In this document: positions 15,316 through 24,463 of the stretch, in pieces
Layout: the number at the start of each line of letters is the position of its first letter
Position numbering within the stretch: the stretch's first letter is position 1
The notes under the pieces: model-generated
What the model was told of the DNA's origin: nothing
Database searches by the model: none
The model's input: only the letters and a program-made list of their open reading frames with translations
Program-made: the position numbers and the translations under genes
Origin: Novosphingobium sp.
GTDB taxonomy: Bacteria; Pseudomonadota; Alphaproteobacteria; Sphingomonadales; Sphingomonadaceae
Length of the DNA stretch: 64,000 nt
Reading direction: 5' to 3'
Assembly (NCBI RefSeq): GCF_039595395.1
Contig: NZ_JBCNLP010000005.1
Coordinates: 124,001 to 188,000, forward strand

Positions 15316-16254
15316 TCATCGCGCCACGCGCTGGATGAAGGGCATCGCGCTTTTCAACGCACGGTCGCTGCAATCAAGCGGCATCATATGGCCGCAATCC
15401 GGCACGACGACCAGCGCCTTGTCCTTCGCCGCCAGCAACGCCATGCCGCGCTTCGCCTCGCCCTCTACCGTCACCTCGCGATCCTGAGCACTCCACAGGA
15501 ACAGGGTCGGCACTGTTATATGGGCAAGGTCGTCCGGCGTGCGTTCATCAAGGGGCATGGGGACCACCCCCACCTGCAACCGCAAGGAACGGTTGTTGAG
15601 GTCAGTCCACTCCCTCACCAGTTCCGGCGTCACCTTGCTCTTGTCCTCGATGTTGTAGAGCAGGATCTGCCGCCAATAGTCCTCCTCATGATAGCCCTTG
15701 TGGCTGGCATCCTGCGCGACCGCACGCTTGAGGGCTTCAGGAAACCTGCTGCGGTCCAACACCAGAGGGCCGACCGCCCCGTTGTTGAAGATCAGGCCGG
15801 AGAGGTGCTCGCCATGGGTCGCGGCATAGGCCGCCCCCGGGATGGCGCCGCTCGAGGTCGCCACCAGCAGCATCCTGCCCACGCCCAGCCTGCGCCGGAG
15901 CTCCTCGATAAGGGCGACCTGATGAACGACGCCGCGATCGCCAAGGGGCGAGCGGCCCGAAAGGCCAGCGGGCGGCATATCGAAGCGGATGACCCGATAA
16001 TGCCGGCGCAGCCGTGCCGCCCAGCCATTCCACTGGCGCAGACTGGCGAAGGAGCCGTGGAGGAGCATGATGGCAGGACCCTTGCCTTCATCCATGTAGT
16101 GGATGGGCTGGCCTTCGATCTCCGCAAATTTTGAGCCAGGCAGGGCATAGTGTGCCCTCAGCGCGGCCTCATCTCCCGTCGGCGTCTGCCCCGTCGCTGC
16201 GGATGCCAGAAGCACCGCAGCCAAGGTCATCACCGTCTGCACCGCCTTACCCAT
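15316..16254 (-). CDS. Secreted alpha/beta hydrolase
   Basis: The 312-residue protein starts MGKAVQTVMTLAAVLLASAA, a signal peptide with cleavage likely near AATGQ, so it should be periplasmic. The fold is clear: AIMLLHGSFASLRQWNGWA (oxyanion HG), IRFDMPPAGLSG, nucleophile region LLVATSSGAIPG with serine in the elbow, LFLWSAQDREV acid and VVPDCGHMMP with the catalytic histidine. GGGAGG lies ahead of ATG 16254; the upstream extension to 16371 lacks one. It is third in a minus-strand operon with the DUF1838 and metallo-beta-lactamase genes, 113 bp after the latter. Ester or lactone hydrolysis is likely, substrate unknown. Confidence 0.8.
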   Translation of the reverse strand: MGKAVQTVMTLAAVLLASAATGQTPTGDEAALRAHYALPGSKFAEIEGQPIHYMDEGKGPAIMLLHGSFASLRQWNGWAARLRRHYRVIRFDMPPAGLSGRSPLGDRGVVHQVALIEELRRRLGVGRMLLVATSSGAIPGAAYAATHGEHLSGLIFNNGAVGPLVLDRSRFPEALKRAVAQDASHKGYHEEDYWRQILLYNIEDKSKVTPELVREWTDLNNRSLRLQVGVVPMPLDERTPDDLAHITVPTLFLWSAQDREVTVEGEAKRGMALLAAKDKALVVVPDCGHMMPLDCSDRALKSAMPFIQRVAR

Positions 16255-16367
16255 CGCATTGCCTCCCTGCCATCCGGGCCGAACGGTAATCGCTGGGGGA
16301 AAGGCACCGTGAATATCCCGGGCAAATGATCGGCCCTCGGACAAAGGGGAAAAGTGCGGCGAACGGG

Positions 16368-17275
16368 TCAAACGCCTGGATGCACCCCTTCCGCCTGGAG
16401 GCGCGCATCAAGCGCGGCCTCGTATCGGTCGGCCAAGGCCTTGCAGGCCCCGGCACTGCGATAGCCGTCCGGGCTAAGACGCAATCGGGCGAGGCGCTCC
16501 TCGCCATCGGAATGTTCCGGATGGCCGGTGATCAGAATGTCGCATGGCATGGCGCGGATCGTCGCAAGGCTCTGGCGGAAATTGCGGATGATCGCCGGAT
16601 GATCGCTGAAGCGATAGGCGCCATCGGTTAACGAATTGAGGCTGGCGGCAAAGACCATGTGGGCGCAATCCCTGCCCGCCGGGTTGCACGATGTCCATGA
16701 CCAGCTCATGCTGCCGGGCGTGTGCTCCGGCGTGGCATGCGCGGTGACGGCGACATCCCCAAGCCGGACGACCTGCCCATCACGGACAACGCGAACCCGG
16801 CGCACCGCCGGATAGGCAAACAGACTGGCCCGCTGCGGATCTTCCATCCCGCTATGCCCGCGCGCAGCACTCTGGCCCCGGCGCGGCTTGCCAGAACCGT
16901 GGCTCCGCTGTCGCGCGCCAGAGCCGCAAGACCGCCCGCATGATCGTAATGCGGCTCGCTGCTGAGGATGTAGCGGACGTCCTGAATACGGAAGCCCGCC
17001 TCGTTCAGGCTCTTTTCAACCAGCGGGGCCGCCTGCGGCAGGCCCGCGTCGATCAGGATCAGCCCGGCATCGCTGGCGATCAGCACCACGTTCATGCGCG
17101 TGAAGCCCACCAGCCATGTGTTCCCATGGACCCCGATCGGCCCGACCGGATCGAGCCAGAGCGGCGCCAGTTCCTGCGCTATCGGGCGAGTAAGGTCGTC
17201 GGTCGGAGCCGCACCTGCCAATCCGGCGTGGACCAGCGCCACCGCAGTTGCCACCCGTCTGCCGGCCGTCCGCAT
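16368..17275 (-). pseudogene. Subclass B3 (B3-E type) metallo-beta-lactamase, frameshifted
   Basis: Two frames together make one metallo-beta-lactamase-fold protein with a signal peptide (MRTAGRRVATAVALVHAGLA). The first frame carries LVGFTRMNVVLIASDAGLILIDAG and LSSEPHYDHAGG. The second carries EDPQRASLFAYPAVRRVRVV, HTPGSMSW and ITGHPEHSDG. The motif EPHYDH replaces the first histidine of the usual HxHxDH zinc site with glutamate, as in the B3-E subgroup described from sphingomonads. Reading changes frame near 16857-16859; one extra G in the minus-strand GGG run would restore AGHSGMEDPQ. The gene overlaps or abuts the DUF1838 stop, so it is second in the operon. The shift could be real decay or a sequencing error. 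Confidence 0.75.
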
Positions 17276-17279
17276 GATG

Positions 17280-18149
17280 TCAGCCCTGCGCATCGAGCGC
17301 GGCGATGGGATCGGCGGCGATGGCGGGAAACACGTCATGCAGCATCGCGCGCCAGTCCCCGGGCAGGTCCTCGAAGCGATGAACTTTGCCGCCATTGCCG
17401 AACAGGGCGAGATGCCCCGTGCGATCACCCATCTTCAGCCAGGCCGGAAAGCTGCGCACATCGTTCGATTGCGCACGCGATGCGATCGAGGTCGCCGCGG
17501 GGTCGAGCACCTGCGCTCGAGGGCCCGAGATCGTGCTGACCTCATTCAGCAACGACACGCCATCGCGCCCCGTCACCCGTGCGTGGGTCCGGTCGCGAAT
17601 GGCGATGTCGTCGCCGATGGCGAAAGGACGCACCGGATAATGCGTCAGCTCGAAATGGGGGCCGCCGGGCAGATCGCTGAGCCGGGCGTGATTGTCACGC
17701 GAGAAGATCGCCCGGTTCGGCCCCTGCACGCGCTCGACCACCGGCAGGATTTCGCCCGTGACGGGATTGCGGAAGCTGGTCAGACGCTCGCCGGTGTCCA
17801 CATCGGTGCGAAAGCTTATTTCCAGATCGCGCAGCTCAAAGCCTCCGTCGGCCCGCTGGGTCACGCGCGAGAAAGAGCCAAGATTGATCGCATACATCGG
17901 GATCAGGTCGCCGGCGATGACCGCCATATAGGGCCCTTTGACCCAGGAAAAGATCAGTCCGTCATCCGTGCGATAGCGCAGTTTGCGATAGATCAGCCGT
18001 GCATCCTCGGGATCGTTGGGATCGAGCTGGCGCGAGGCGGCGCGCGCCGCTTTCGGCGCGGCAAGCGCTGCCGCGGCGGCCAGCCCCAGCCCGAGCGCCT
18101 GCCTGCGATCAAGGGAGACAAACTTGTCGGTCGATTGCTGGTTGGGCAT
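17280..18149 (-). CDS. DUF1838 family protein with Tat-type signal
   Basis: The 289-residue protein starts at 18149. Its N-terminus reads SLDRRQALGLGLAAAAALAA, a twin-arginine-like signal ending in AARAA, so export folded to the periplasm is likely. The body (LDPNDPEDARLIYRKLRYRT, then PVTGEILPVVERVQGPN) matches what I know as DUF1838, a family without established biochemistry that is often found next to catabolic genes. It is the first gene of a minus-strand operon with the metallo-beta-lactamase and the secreted hydrolase. All three have export signals and may process one extracytoplasmic compound. Confidence 0.7.
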   Translation of the reverse strand: MPNQQSTDKFVSLDRRQALGLGLAAAAALAAPKAARAASRQLDPNDPEDARLIYRKLRYRTDDGLIFSWVKGPYMAVIAGDLIPMYAINLGSFSRVTQRADGGFELRDLEISFRTDVDTGERLTSFRNPVTGEILPVVERVQGPNRAIFSRDNHARLSDLPGGPHFELTHYPVRPFAIGDDIAIRDRTHARVTGRDGVSLLNEVSTISGPRAQVLDPAATSIASRAQSNDVRSFPAWLKMGDRTGHLALFGNGGKVHRFEDLPGDWRAMLHDVFPAIAADPIAALDAQG

Positions 18150-18340
18150 GATCTTCCCCGTTGGTCTTGCTGCGACGAAGCTGCTTGCGCGTGGCGGCGG
18201 GCGCCAATGCGCTGCCGGCTCTGATCGCGCTGCGGATAGAGGGCACCATTGATCGCTGGCCGGACAGGAAAAAACGGTCCCATGGCGGCAACCCGAACGC
18301 CCGGCAACCTTGCGCTTACGCGATGGAGCAGGAGCAACAG

Positions 18341-19096
18341 ATGCGCATGGGCGGAACTTCCAGATATATGCTGACGGCTGCCCTTCTGTTTGCCGCCCTG
18401 GTCCCGGGCGGGGCGGCCAGAGCGGAGAAACGGGCGTTGCGCTTTGGTCTGACAGGCGATTACCCGCCTTTTGCCGAGCAGCGCCCCGATGGCAGCCTTC
18501 AGGGCGCCGATATCGACATGGCACGCCAGATTGCGCGCACGATGGGGCGGCCGGCGGAATTCGTCCTGACCAGTTGGAGCACATTGCCGGGCGATTTCGC
18601 CGCCGGGCGCTTCGACATCGCGATCGGGGGCCTGACGGTCACACCCGAGCGGGCCGCGCTTGGCACATTTTCGCTGACCCTGCTTGATGATGGAAAACGG
18701 CCTTTGGCGCTTTGCCGCAATCAAACGCGCTATAAAACTCTGGCCGACATTGATCGACCCGGTGTCAATGTCCAGATCAACCGCGGGCCTGCGATCGCAC
18801 AACTGGCGGGCCAATGGCTGCATCGCGCCAACCTCGTCGTCAACCGCGATGACGAGACCTTGACCGCGCGCCTCCTCGATGGCTCGGTGGATGTGTGGAT
18901 CACCGATGGCGTCGTCGTCGATCGCATAGCGCGCCAGTCACATGGCCGTCTTTGCGCGACCACGGCCACGCCCTTTAATCATGTGGCCAAGGCATGGTTG
19001 ATCCGCAATGACCCCAGGCTGATCGGTCAGGTCAACAAGCATTTGGCAAAAGCCTTGCGCTCGGGCGATTGGGCGGCAGCCGTGCAGGCGCATTAA
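18341..19096 (+). CDS. Periplasmic solute-binding protein, cyclohexadienyl dehydratase (PheC)-like
   Basis: The 251-residue protein has a signal peptide (YMLTAALLFAALVPGGAARA) and the type II periplasmic binding fold: LRFGLTGDYPPFAEQRPDG, GADIDMARQIARTMG, and FAAGRFDIAIGGLTVTPERA. The last segment is typical of PheC-type arogenate/prephenate dehydratases, which evolved from amino acid binding proteins. Amino acid or organic acid binding for transport is the alternative. No ABC permease genes are adjacent, which favours a stand-alone enzyme or orphan binder. AGGAG precedes ATG 18341. It diverges from the DUF1838 operon. Confidence 0.65.
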   Translation: MRMGGTSRYMLTAALLFAALVPGGAARAEKRALRFGLTGDYPPFAEQRPDGSLQGADIDMARQIARTMGRPAEFVLTSWSTLPGDFAAGRFDIAIGGLTVTPERAALGTFSLTLLDDGKRPLALCRNQTRYKTLADIDRPGVNVQINRGPAIAQLAGQWLHRANLVVNRDDETLTARLLDGSVDVWITDGVVVDRIARQSHGRLCATTATPFNHVAKAWLIRNDPRLIGQVNKHLAKALRSGDWAAAVQAH

Positions 19097-19272
19097 CCGC
19101 ACGATCCGGCACAATGATCGCGAAGCTGGCATCATCGCCATTTCTTGTTCGGTTTCCGCGACGGCAGCACGCACCGGAACCACTAGTCTGACGACGCCGG
19201 CAACAGAGGAGCACACCCGGGCTATCCAGTCTCGCAGGTCACGATCAGAAATATCTGCTGCCCTCAGGACCG

Positions 19273-19301
19273 GCCCGTTGGCACATCTCATGCCAACGGG
19301 C
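19273..19301 (-). terminator. Hairpin downstream of the TonB receptor gene
   Basis: GCCCGTTGGCA (19273-19283) and TGCCAACGGGC (19291-19301) form a perfect 11-bp stem with a 7-nt loop. It lies 8 bp after the stop of the minus-strand TonB receptor gene. No U tract follows, so termination would need help; it may serve mainly as a 3'-end stabiliser. Confidence 0.5.
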
Positions 19302-19308
19302 TCGACCG

Positions 19309-21495
19309 TTACAGCTTGTAGGCGAAGGTCAGGCGCCATGTCATGGGGTCGGCCGTGAAGCGCGGCATCACCTGCGCAAAGGCAAAGCCAGTGGTCCAGT
19401 AGCGCTGGTCGGTCAGGTTTTTGCCCGTGAGATGCACCGACCACGGCCCCTGCTCATAGCCGACGTAGGCGTTGAAGATCTGGGTGGAGGGCACATGGCC
19501 GATCCAGGCATTGTCTGGCGTCGAATAATAATCGGCCCGCAGATTGGCGTTGACACCAAGCACTAGCCGGCCCGCCGCAACCGGCAAGGCCAGATCTGTT
19601 CCCAATGTGACCTGATAGGGGAACACATTGGTCATGGCATTGCCGTTGTAGTTGGCCGCTGTCGACACGTTGGTCCCTAAACCCTTGTAATGCGCATCAT
19701 TGTAGGTGCCGTTCACCCACAGCGTCAGCGGCGGAAGGGGGCGCAGACTGAATTCGGCCTCCACCCCCTTGTGCGTGGCCGCAAAGGTAGCGGTCTGAAA
19801 ATCGCCGGTCGCCGTCACGAACTGCTGCTGGATGCTGGAATAATCGTTATAGAAGGCCGAGACATTGAGCTTGGCGCGCCTGTCCCAGAACTGGCTCTTG
19901 AAGCCGACCTCGTAGGCCTTGACCTTGGCCGGGCCATAGGGGGAATTGAGCTGGGCCGCGCTGCCGGCCAGGCCGTTGTACCCGCCAGCCTTGAAGCCTT
20001 CCGAGAGGCTGGCATAGGCCATCACCTGCGAGGCGATCTGCCAGTCCAGTCCGACTTTGGGCACGAAATTTTGCCAATTGTCCTTGCGGTTGACAGGAGA
20101 AGTATCCACGAGCGCATCAATGGACTTGCAATCCTGGGTGTAGCGCCCGCCCAGTGACAAGGTCAGCGCGGGCGTGATCTTGAAGCCCAACTGGCCAAAG
20201 GCGGCATAGCTGTTGGTCAGGATGTCGAAGCGGGTGTTCGAAGGCACGAAATAGGTGGTGGTGGCGTACTGCTGGTTCCCCCATTCGCGGAAGTAATACA
20301 GCCCGCCCACATAGCTCAGCCTGTCACCAAGGGTGCTGCCATGCAGTTGAAGTTCCTGGCTGACGTTGTCGTCATGCATGAAGGCGGTGCGGTCATACAG
20401 CGCCGCATAGCCAGGCAGGTTGACCCCCAGCGCGGTGTAGGCCACGCCGCCCGAAAAATCTTCGCGCCATCCATCGCTCAGATGCGACCATGCCGTGATC
20501 GAGGTCAGTTGCGCGCCGCCGCCAAGTTCGACCGAGACGTTGAGGTTGGCGCCATACTGCGTGTCGCGGGTGAAAGAGGGACTGGGGCTGAGCACGGTGC
20601 GGTAATTGCCGCTGGTGGGCCGCGCCGCCAGATAGTCGTTGCCGGTATAACTCGGGTCTATCGCCACGGTATACTGGCCGTCGCTGGTGTAATGACTGTA
20701 AAAACCGCTGAGCCGCGCGGAAATGCCGCCCTGTTTGTAATAGAGGTTGGCCATCGTTCCGGCAAAATCCTGCCCGCCCACGCCCTTGCCCAGCGTGGCG
20801 TCGTATTGTCGCCCACCATCGTTACCGCGATACATGGCCGAAATCCCGCCGCGTAAGCTTCCATCCGCATTGAGCGGCCCGCTGACAACCCCCTTGACCA
20901 TCCGCTCGTTCCAGCTTCCGGTTCCGACCTCCACCCCGGCATGCAGTTGATCGCTGGGGGTCTTGGTCACGATTTTGAGTGCGCCAGATGCGCTGTTGCG
21001 GCCGTAAAGCGTGCCCTGCGGACCACGCAAGACCTCGATACGGTCAATATCCAGAGCATCGATTATAGAAGCGGCCGCGCGCGGCTGGTACACATCGTCG
21101 ATATAGATGCCGACATCGGCCTCGGAGGTGATATTGGCGCCATCGGTGACACCGCCCCCGCGGATATAGGGGGATATGCCTGCCGAACCGCCAGTCACCT
21201 GCGAAATCTGCACATTGGGGGCGATCTGCCCGATATCTTTCACATTGGTGATCTGCAGACGCTTGATCGTGTCGGCATCCAGCGCGGTGACGGCGACGGG
21301 GGTCTTCTGCACCGAGGATGTCGTCCGTGTGGCGGTGACCACAATATCGCCCAATCCCTGCGCCTGGGCGTCGGCAGATTGGCTGTCGACCGTCCCGGCC
21401 CGAACTGGACTGACGCTCGTCAACCCAAGGCCCAAAACCAGCCACGCTGAATGCCGCAAGAGCCCCGCCCGATAGCAATCGTTATTGGCCGCCAT
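19309..21495 (-). CDS. TonB-dependent outer membrane receptor
   Basis: The 728-residue protein starts MAANNDCYRAGLLRHSAWLV with a signal peptide ending near VRAG. A plug domain follows (DIVVTATRTTSSVQKTPVAV at about residue 50, then LRGPQGTLYGRNSASGALKI), then a long 22-strand barrel with the terminal aromatic-rich strand WRLTFAYKL. This is full length for sphingomonad receptors, which import iron complexes and also aromatic or carbohydrate substrates. No TonB/ExbB genes are nearby. An inverted repeat lies 38 bp upstream of the ATG. The flavin monooxygenase gene diverges from it, which hints at uptake of the monooxygenase substrate. Confidence 0.9.
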   Translation of the reverse strand: MAANNDCYRAGLLRHSAWLVLGLGLTSVSPVRAGTVDSQSADAQAQGLGDIVVTATRTTSSVQKTPVAVTALDADTIKRLQITNVKDIGQIAPNVQISQVTGGSAGISPYIRGGGVTDGANITSEADVGIYIDDVYQPRAAASIIDALDIDRIEVLRGPQGTLYGRNSASGALKIVTKTPSDQLHAGVEVGTGSWNERMVKGVVSGPLNADGSLRGGISAMYRGNDGGRQYDATLGKGVGGQDFAGTMANLYYKQGGISARLSGFYSHYTSDGQYTVAIDPSYTGNDYLAARPTSGNYRTVLSPSPSFTRDTQYGANLNVSVELGGGAQLTSITAWSHLSDGWREDFSGGVAYTALGVNLPGYAALYDRTAFMHDDNVSQELQLHGSTLGDRLSYVGGLYYFREWGNQQYATTTYFVPSNTRFDILTNSYAAFGQLGFKITPALTLSLGGRYTQDCKSIDALVDTSPVNRKDNWQNFVPKVGLDWQIASQVMAYASLSEGFKAGGYNGLAGSAAQLNSPYGPAKVKAYEVGFKSQFWDRRAKLNVSAFYNDYSSIQQQFVTATGDFQTATFAATHKGVEAEFSLRPLPPLTLWVNGTYNDAHYKGLGTNVSTAANYNGNAMTNVFPYQVTLGTDLALPVAAGRLVLGVNANLRADYYSTPDNAWIGHVPSTQIFNAYVGYEQGPWSVHLTGKNLTDQRYWTTGFAFAQVMPRFTADPMTWRLTFAYKL

Positions 21496-21532
21496 AACCT
21501 TTCCCCGCAAAGAAACTGATTTCCTGATGAAA

Positions 21533-21553
21533 AATGCATCAGGTCCGACAGTA
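21533..21553. promoter_or_regulatory. Inverted repeat in the TonB receptor promoter region
   Basis: CCTGATG (21533-21539) and CATCAGG (21547-21553) are 7-bp perfect inverted repeats around AAAAATG. The spacing is right for a dimeric regulator site between the receptor gene (minus) and the flavin monooxygenase gene (plus). No second copy was noticed. Confidence 0.35.
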
Positions 21554-21928
21554 GAGCGGGATTCCTGCGCGAATGATCGCTGTGTGGACATTCCACCTAA
21601 ACTTCGGCCGGTTATACCGACCTTGCCGCCACCTCCTCCTGCTGCTGGGTGCCGCGCGTGATAGAGACGGGCCGCTCCCATACATGCGCGCGCATTGCGC
21701 GCGAGGAACTTTCGCTCCTTTTCAGTCAAATCCCGATATATCCGGCTGGCGACGGGTGGCCAGAAAACATTTGCGCGTGGCACGAGCAACGCCCATCCGG
21801 CAGATCGCCATATCGGAGAAATCATCTGGGTGTGGGCCAGTGAGTTGGATGGTCCCATCGAGTGCGCGGCCCAAAGGATTTTTCCCAGGGATAGAGCAAA
21901 ATCCAGAGCACCCCATGAAAGGCACCCA

Positions 21929-23257
21929 ATGTCAGAACCACGGCAACTGCATCTTTGTGCCTTCATCAAACCGGGCAGCCTTCATCAGGCGTCCTGGCGA
22001 TTTCCGGGGGCTTGGCAGGACGCCAATCTCAACATCCGGGCGCTGCAAAGTTTCGCCCGCAAGCTTGAACAGGCGCGGTTCGACGCGATTTTCACGGCAG
22101 ACCATCTGGCTGTCCTCAATCTGCCGATGGCGGCGCTCAAACGCAGCCAGACTGTCTCGACCTTCGAGCCTCTGACCTTGTTGGCGGCTCTGTCGGCAGT
22201 CACCGAGCATATCGGTCTGGTGGGCACCACATCGACGAGCTACGAAGAGCCCTACAACGTGGCCCGCAGGTTTGCATCGCTGGACCATTTGAGCGAGGGT
22301 CGGGCAGGATGGAACATCGTTACCACCTATAATCCCGAAGCCGCGCTCAACTTCGGCATGGATGACCAGTTGGCACACGCAGACCGCTATGACCGGGCCC
22401 GGGAATTTTATGATGTCGTGCGTGGCCTGTGGGACAGTTGGGCCGATGACGCCTTCATCATGGACAAGGCGAAGGGCCTTTACTTCGATCCCGATCGCCT
22501 GCACGTCCTGAACCATAATGGACCGCATTTCAGGGTGCGCGGTCCGCTCAACATTGCCCGCCCCGTTCAGGGCGCGCCGGTCATCTTCCAGGCGGGCAGT
22601 TCCGGGCCGGGGCGGCAACTGGCAGCCGAAACGGCCGATGTGATTTTTGGAACCGCCGGAACGCTCGAAGCCGGGCAGTCTTTCTATGCCGATATCCGGG
22701 AAAGGCTACGCCTGACGGGGCGACCGGGCGACGCGATCCGCATCCTGCCGGGCGCCATGATCATCATGGGCGACACTCTGGCCGAGGCGCAGGCGCGGCG
22801 CAGGCAGTTGGATGGTTTGGTCGACGACGAGCTTTGCATACCGGCGCTGTCGCGATTCCTGGGGTGCGACGCATCAGGGTTCGACCCGGACCTTGCGCTG
22901 CCCGACGTGCCCCCGACCAATGAAAGCCAGAGCACGCGCGACTATGTCATCGACTTGGGGAAACGCGAAGGCCTGACCGTCCGGCAACTGGCCCAGCATC
23001 TCGCGGGTTACGGCGGGCTGACGTTTGTGGGCACGGCAGCAGGGATCGCGGATGACATGGAACGCTGGCTTCACGGGCGCGCCGCAGACGGCTTCAACGT
23101 GATTTTCCCCTATCTGCCCATGGGCCTTGACGATGTCGTTGAAAAGCTCGTGCCCGAGTTGCAACGCCGTGGGCTTTTTCGCCGCGACTATGAAGGAGGC
23201 ACCCTGCGAGAGAACCTCGGTCTGGGGCGCCCAGACAACGCTTTCTTCCGGCATTGA
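21929..23257 (+). CDS. FMN-dependent monooxygenase, NtaA/SnaA/DszA family
   Basis: The 442-residue protein is a bacterial luciferase-like flavin enzyme: HLCAFIKPGSLHQASWRFPG at the N-terminus, FTADHLAVL, TSTSYEEPYNVARRFASLDH, SEGRAGWNIVTTYN and VIFQAGSSGPGRQLAAETAD. These segments are typical of the NtaA/SnaA/SoxA(DszA) family, which use FMNH2 and O2 to oxidise nitrilotriacetate, sulfones, alkanesulfonates or similar. A separate flavin reductase is required but none is nearby. I chose ATG 21929 because the upstream open frame is not protein-like. The gene is divergent from the TonB receptor. Substrate unknown. Confidence 0.85.
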   Translation: MSEPRQLHLCAFIKPGSLHQASWRFPGAWQDANLNIRALQSFARKLEQARFDAIFTADHLAVLNLPMAALKRSQTVSTFEPLTLLAALSAVTEHIGLVGTTSTSYEEPYNVARRFASLDHLSEGRAGWNIVTTYNPEAALNFGMDDQLAHADRYDRAREFYDVVRGLWDSWADDAFIMDKAKGLYFDPDRLHVLNHNGPHFRVRGPLNIARPVQGAPVIFQAGSSGPGRQLAAETADVIFGTAGTLEAGQSFYADIRERLRLTGRPGDAIRILPGAMIIMGDTLAEAQARRRQLDGLVDDELCIPALSRFLGCDASGFDPDLALPDVPPTNESQSTRDYVIDLGKREGLTVRQLAQHLAGYGGLTFVGTAAGIADDMERWLHGRAADGFNVIFPYLPMGLDDVVEKLVPELQRRGLFRRDYEGGTLRENLGLGRPDNAFFRH

Positions 23258-24463
23258 TCTAGCGCGCGTGCCCGCGCTTGAACCCCGCCCGCACGCGGGA
23301 AAATTGGTCGATCGGCACATGCTTGTGAAAGAAACCGACCGAAAGGTCCGCAGCCATGGGCATTCAGGATGCAAATTTCGGGCGCGGTGAATGAACGGCA
23401 GCTCGAGCCAATTCGCGCCTTAGAGGTGACGTTCCGGTCCGTCCCCACCCATGGTCATTCCCACGAGACTCCAACGCAGCGGCAATTATTTCGGCAGTGA
23501 TGATTCTACCGGCGAGATTAGACAGCGGGACTATCAATCACGAAATGCTATATCGTGACCGATAGATGCTCGGCGCCAAGGCAAAGGCATCCCGTCTTCC
23601 CCCTGAAAGCCAAGGCGTCTGCACAACGGCACTGCGTTGAACCATTAACCCATCCTACCCCTGCCTGCATCGCGCACGATAGGATGGTCTATCCTCCCAC
23701 CCTGCGAAGCATCCGTCCGCTGGCATTGGAGGACGGGGTCCGCTTACGAACATAGCGTAAGGCTGTAGACGTGTAGGTCCAGCGCAAGGCCTGGGCAATT
23801 GGCCCGGCACCTCGGTGCTGGCGGACAGATCAGGGGTCAACCCGACGCGCGACGAACGGGTGCTGAGCCTCGCATTCGCCCCGTCGAGCTCGGGGCCCAC
23901 CAAGTTGACCAGTTGATCGCACACTGCCCGGCGCACTGTACGTTTTACGATCAATCGCACCGCCGGCGGGGTCTGGGCGCGTTCCCCCAGCATCAATTTG
24001 CTAGTCGCCGGCATTGGTTGTGTCACCAACTTAGACCTGATGCTGGGAGGCAATCCCCAACCATATCCCGGTGGTGCTGGTGAGGGAGCGATTGGCCTAG
24101 GCTCGCGCGCGTTGGCCCGCAACACGTGGATGCGACCAGGCAGCGGCCCGTCACAAGTCCGCCAGCCTCTTGCAACGCTCGGACTTGCGGTACTGTATTA
24201 GGCGACAGTCAAGCTTAGGTCCCCCGCCACTCCCGATCTCCCTCGAACGCGAAGCCGTCAGCAACGCCGCGCCGTCCCCCTCGATCTCGGTAATGTGTCC
24301 CAGATTCTTCGCCGCGCCCGACATGTTTCCCTACGCGAGAATGGCGCGGAAAATCTTAAAATCGTTGAGATCGTCCAGCATCGCGAATTATCGTCTTTGA
24401 TTTGATAGTGCATCGCTTGCTGGCGATCTAATCCCTTTCAGGACGATAAGTTATACCGGAATC
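23258..24463. other. 1.2-kb region with no recognisable gene
   Basis: Several short frames on both strands have no ribosome site and no recognisable motif. I see no tRNA and no transposon ends. It may hold decayed sequence, and the change in gene type across it suggests an old junction. Confidence 0.45.

Noticed and set aside
23258..24463. Short open frames as possible genes or a decayed transposase
   Set aside because: No motif, ribosome site or terminal repeat supports any of them.
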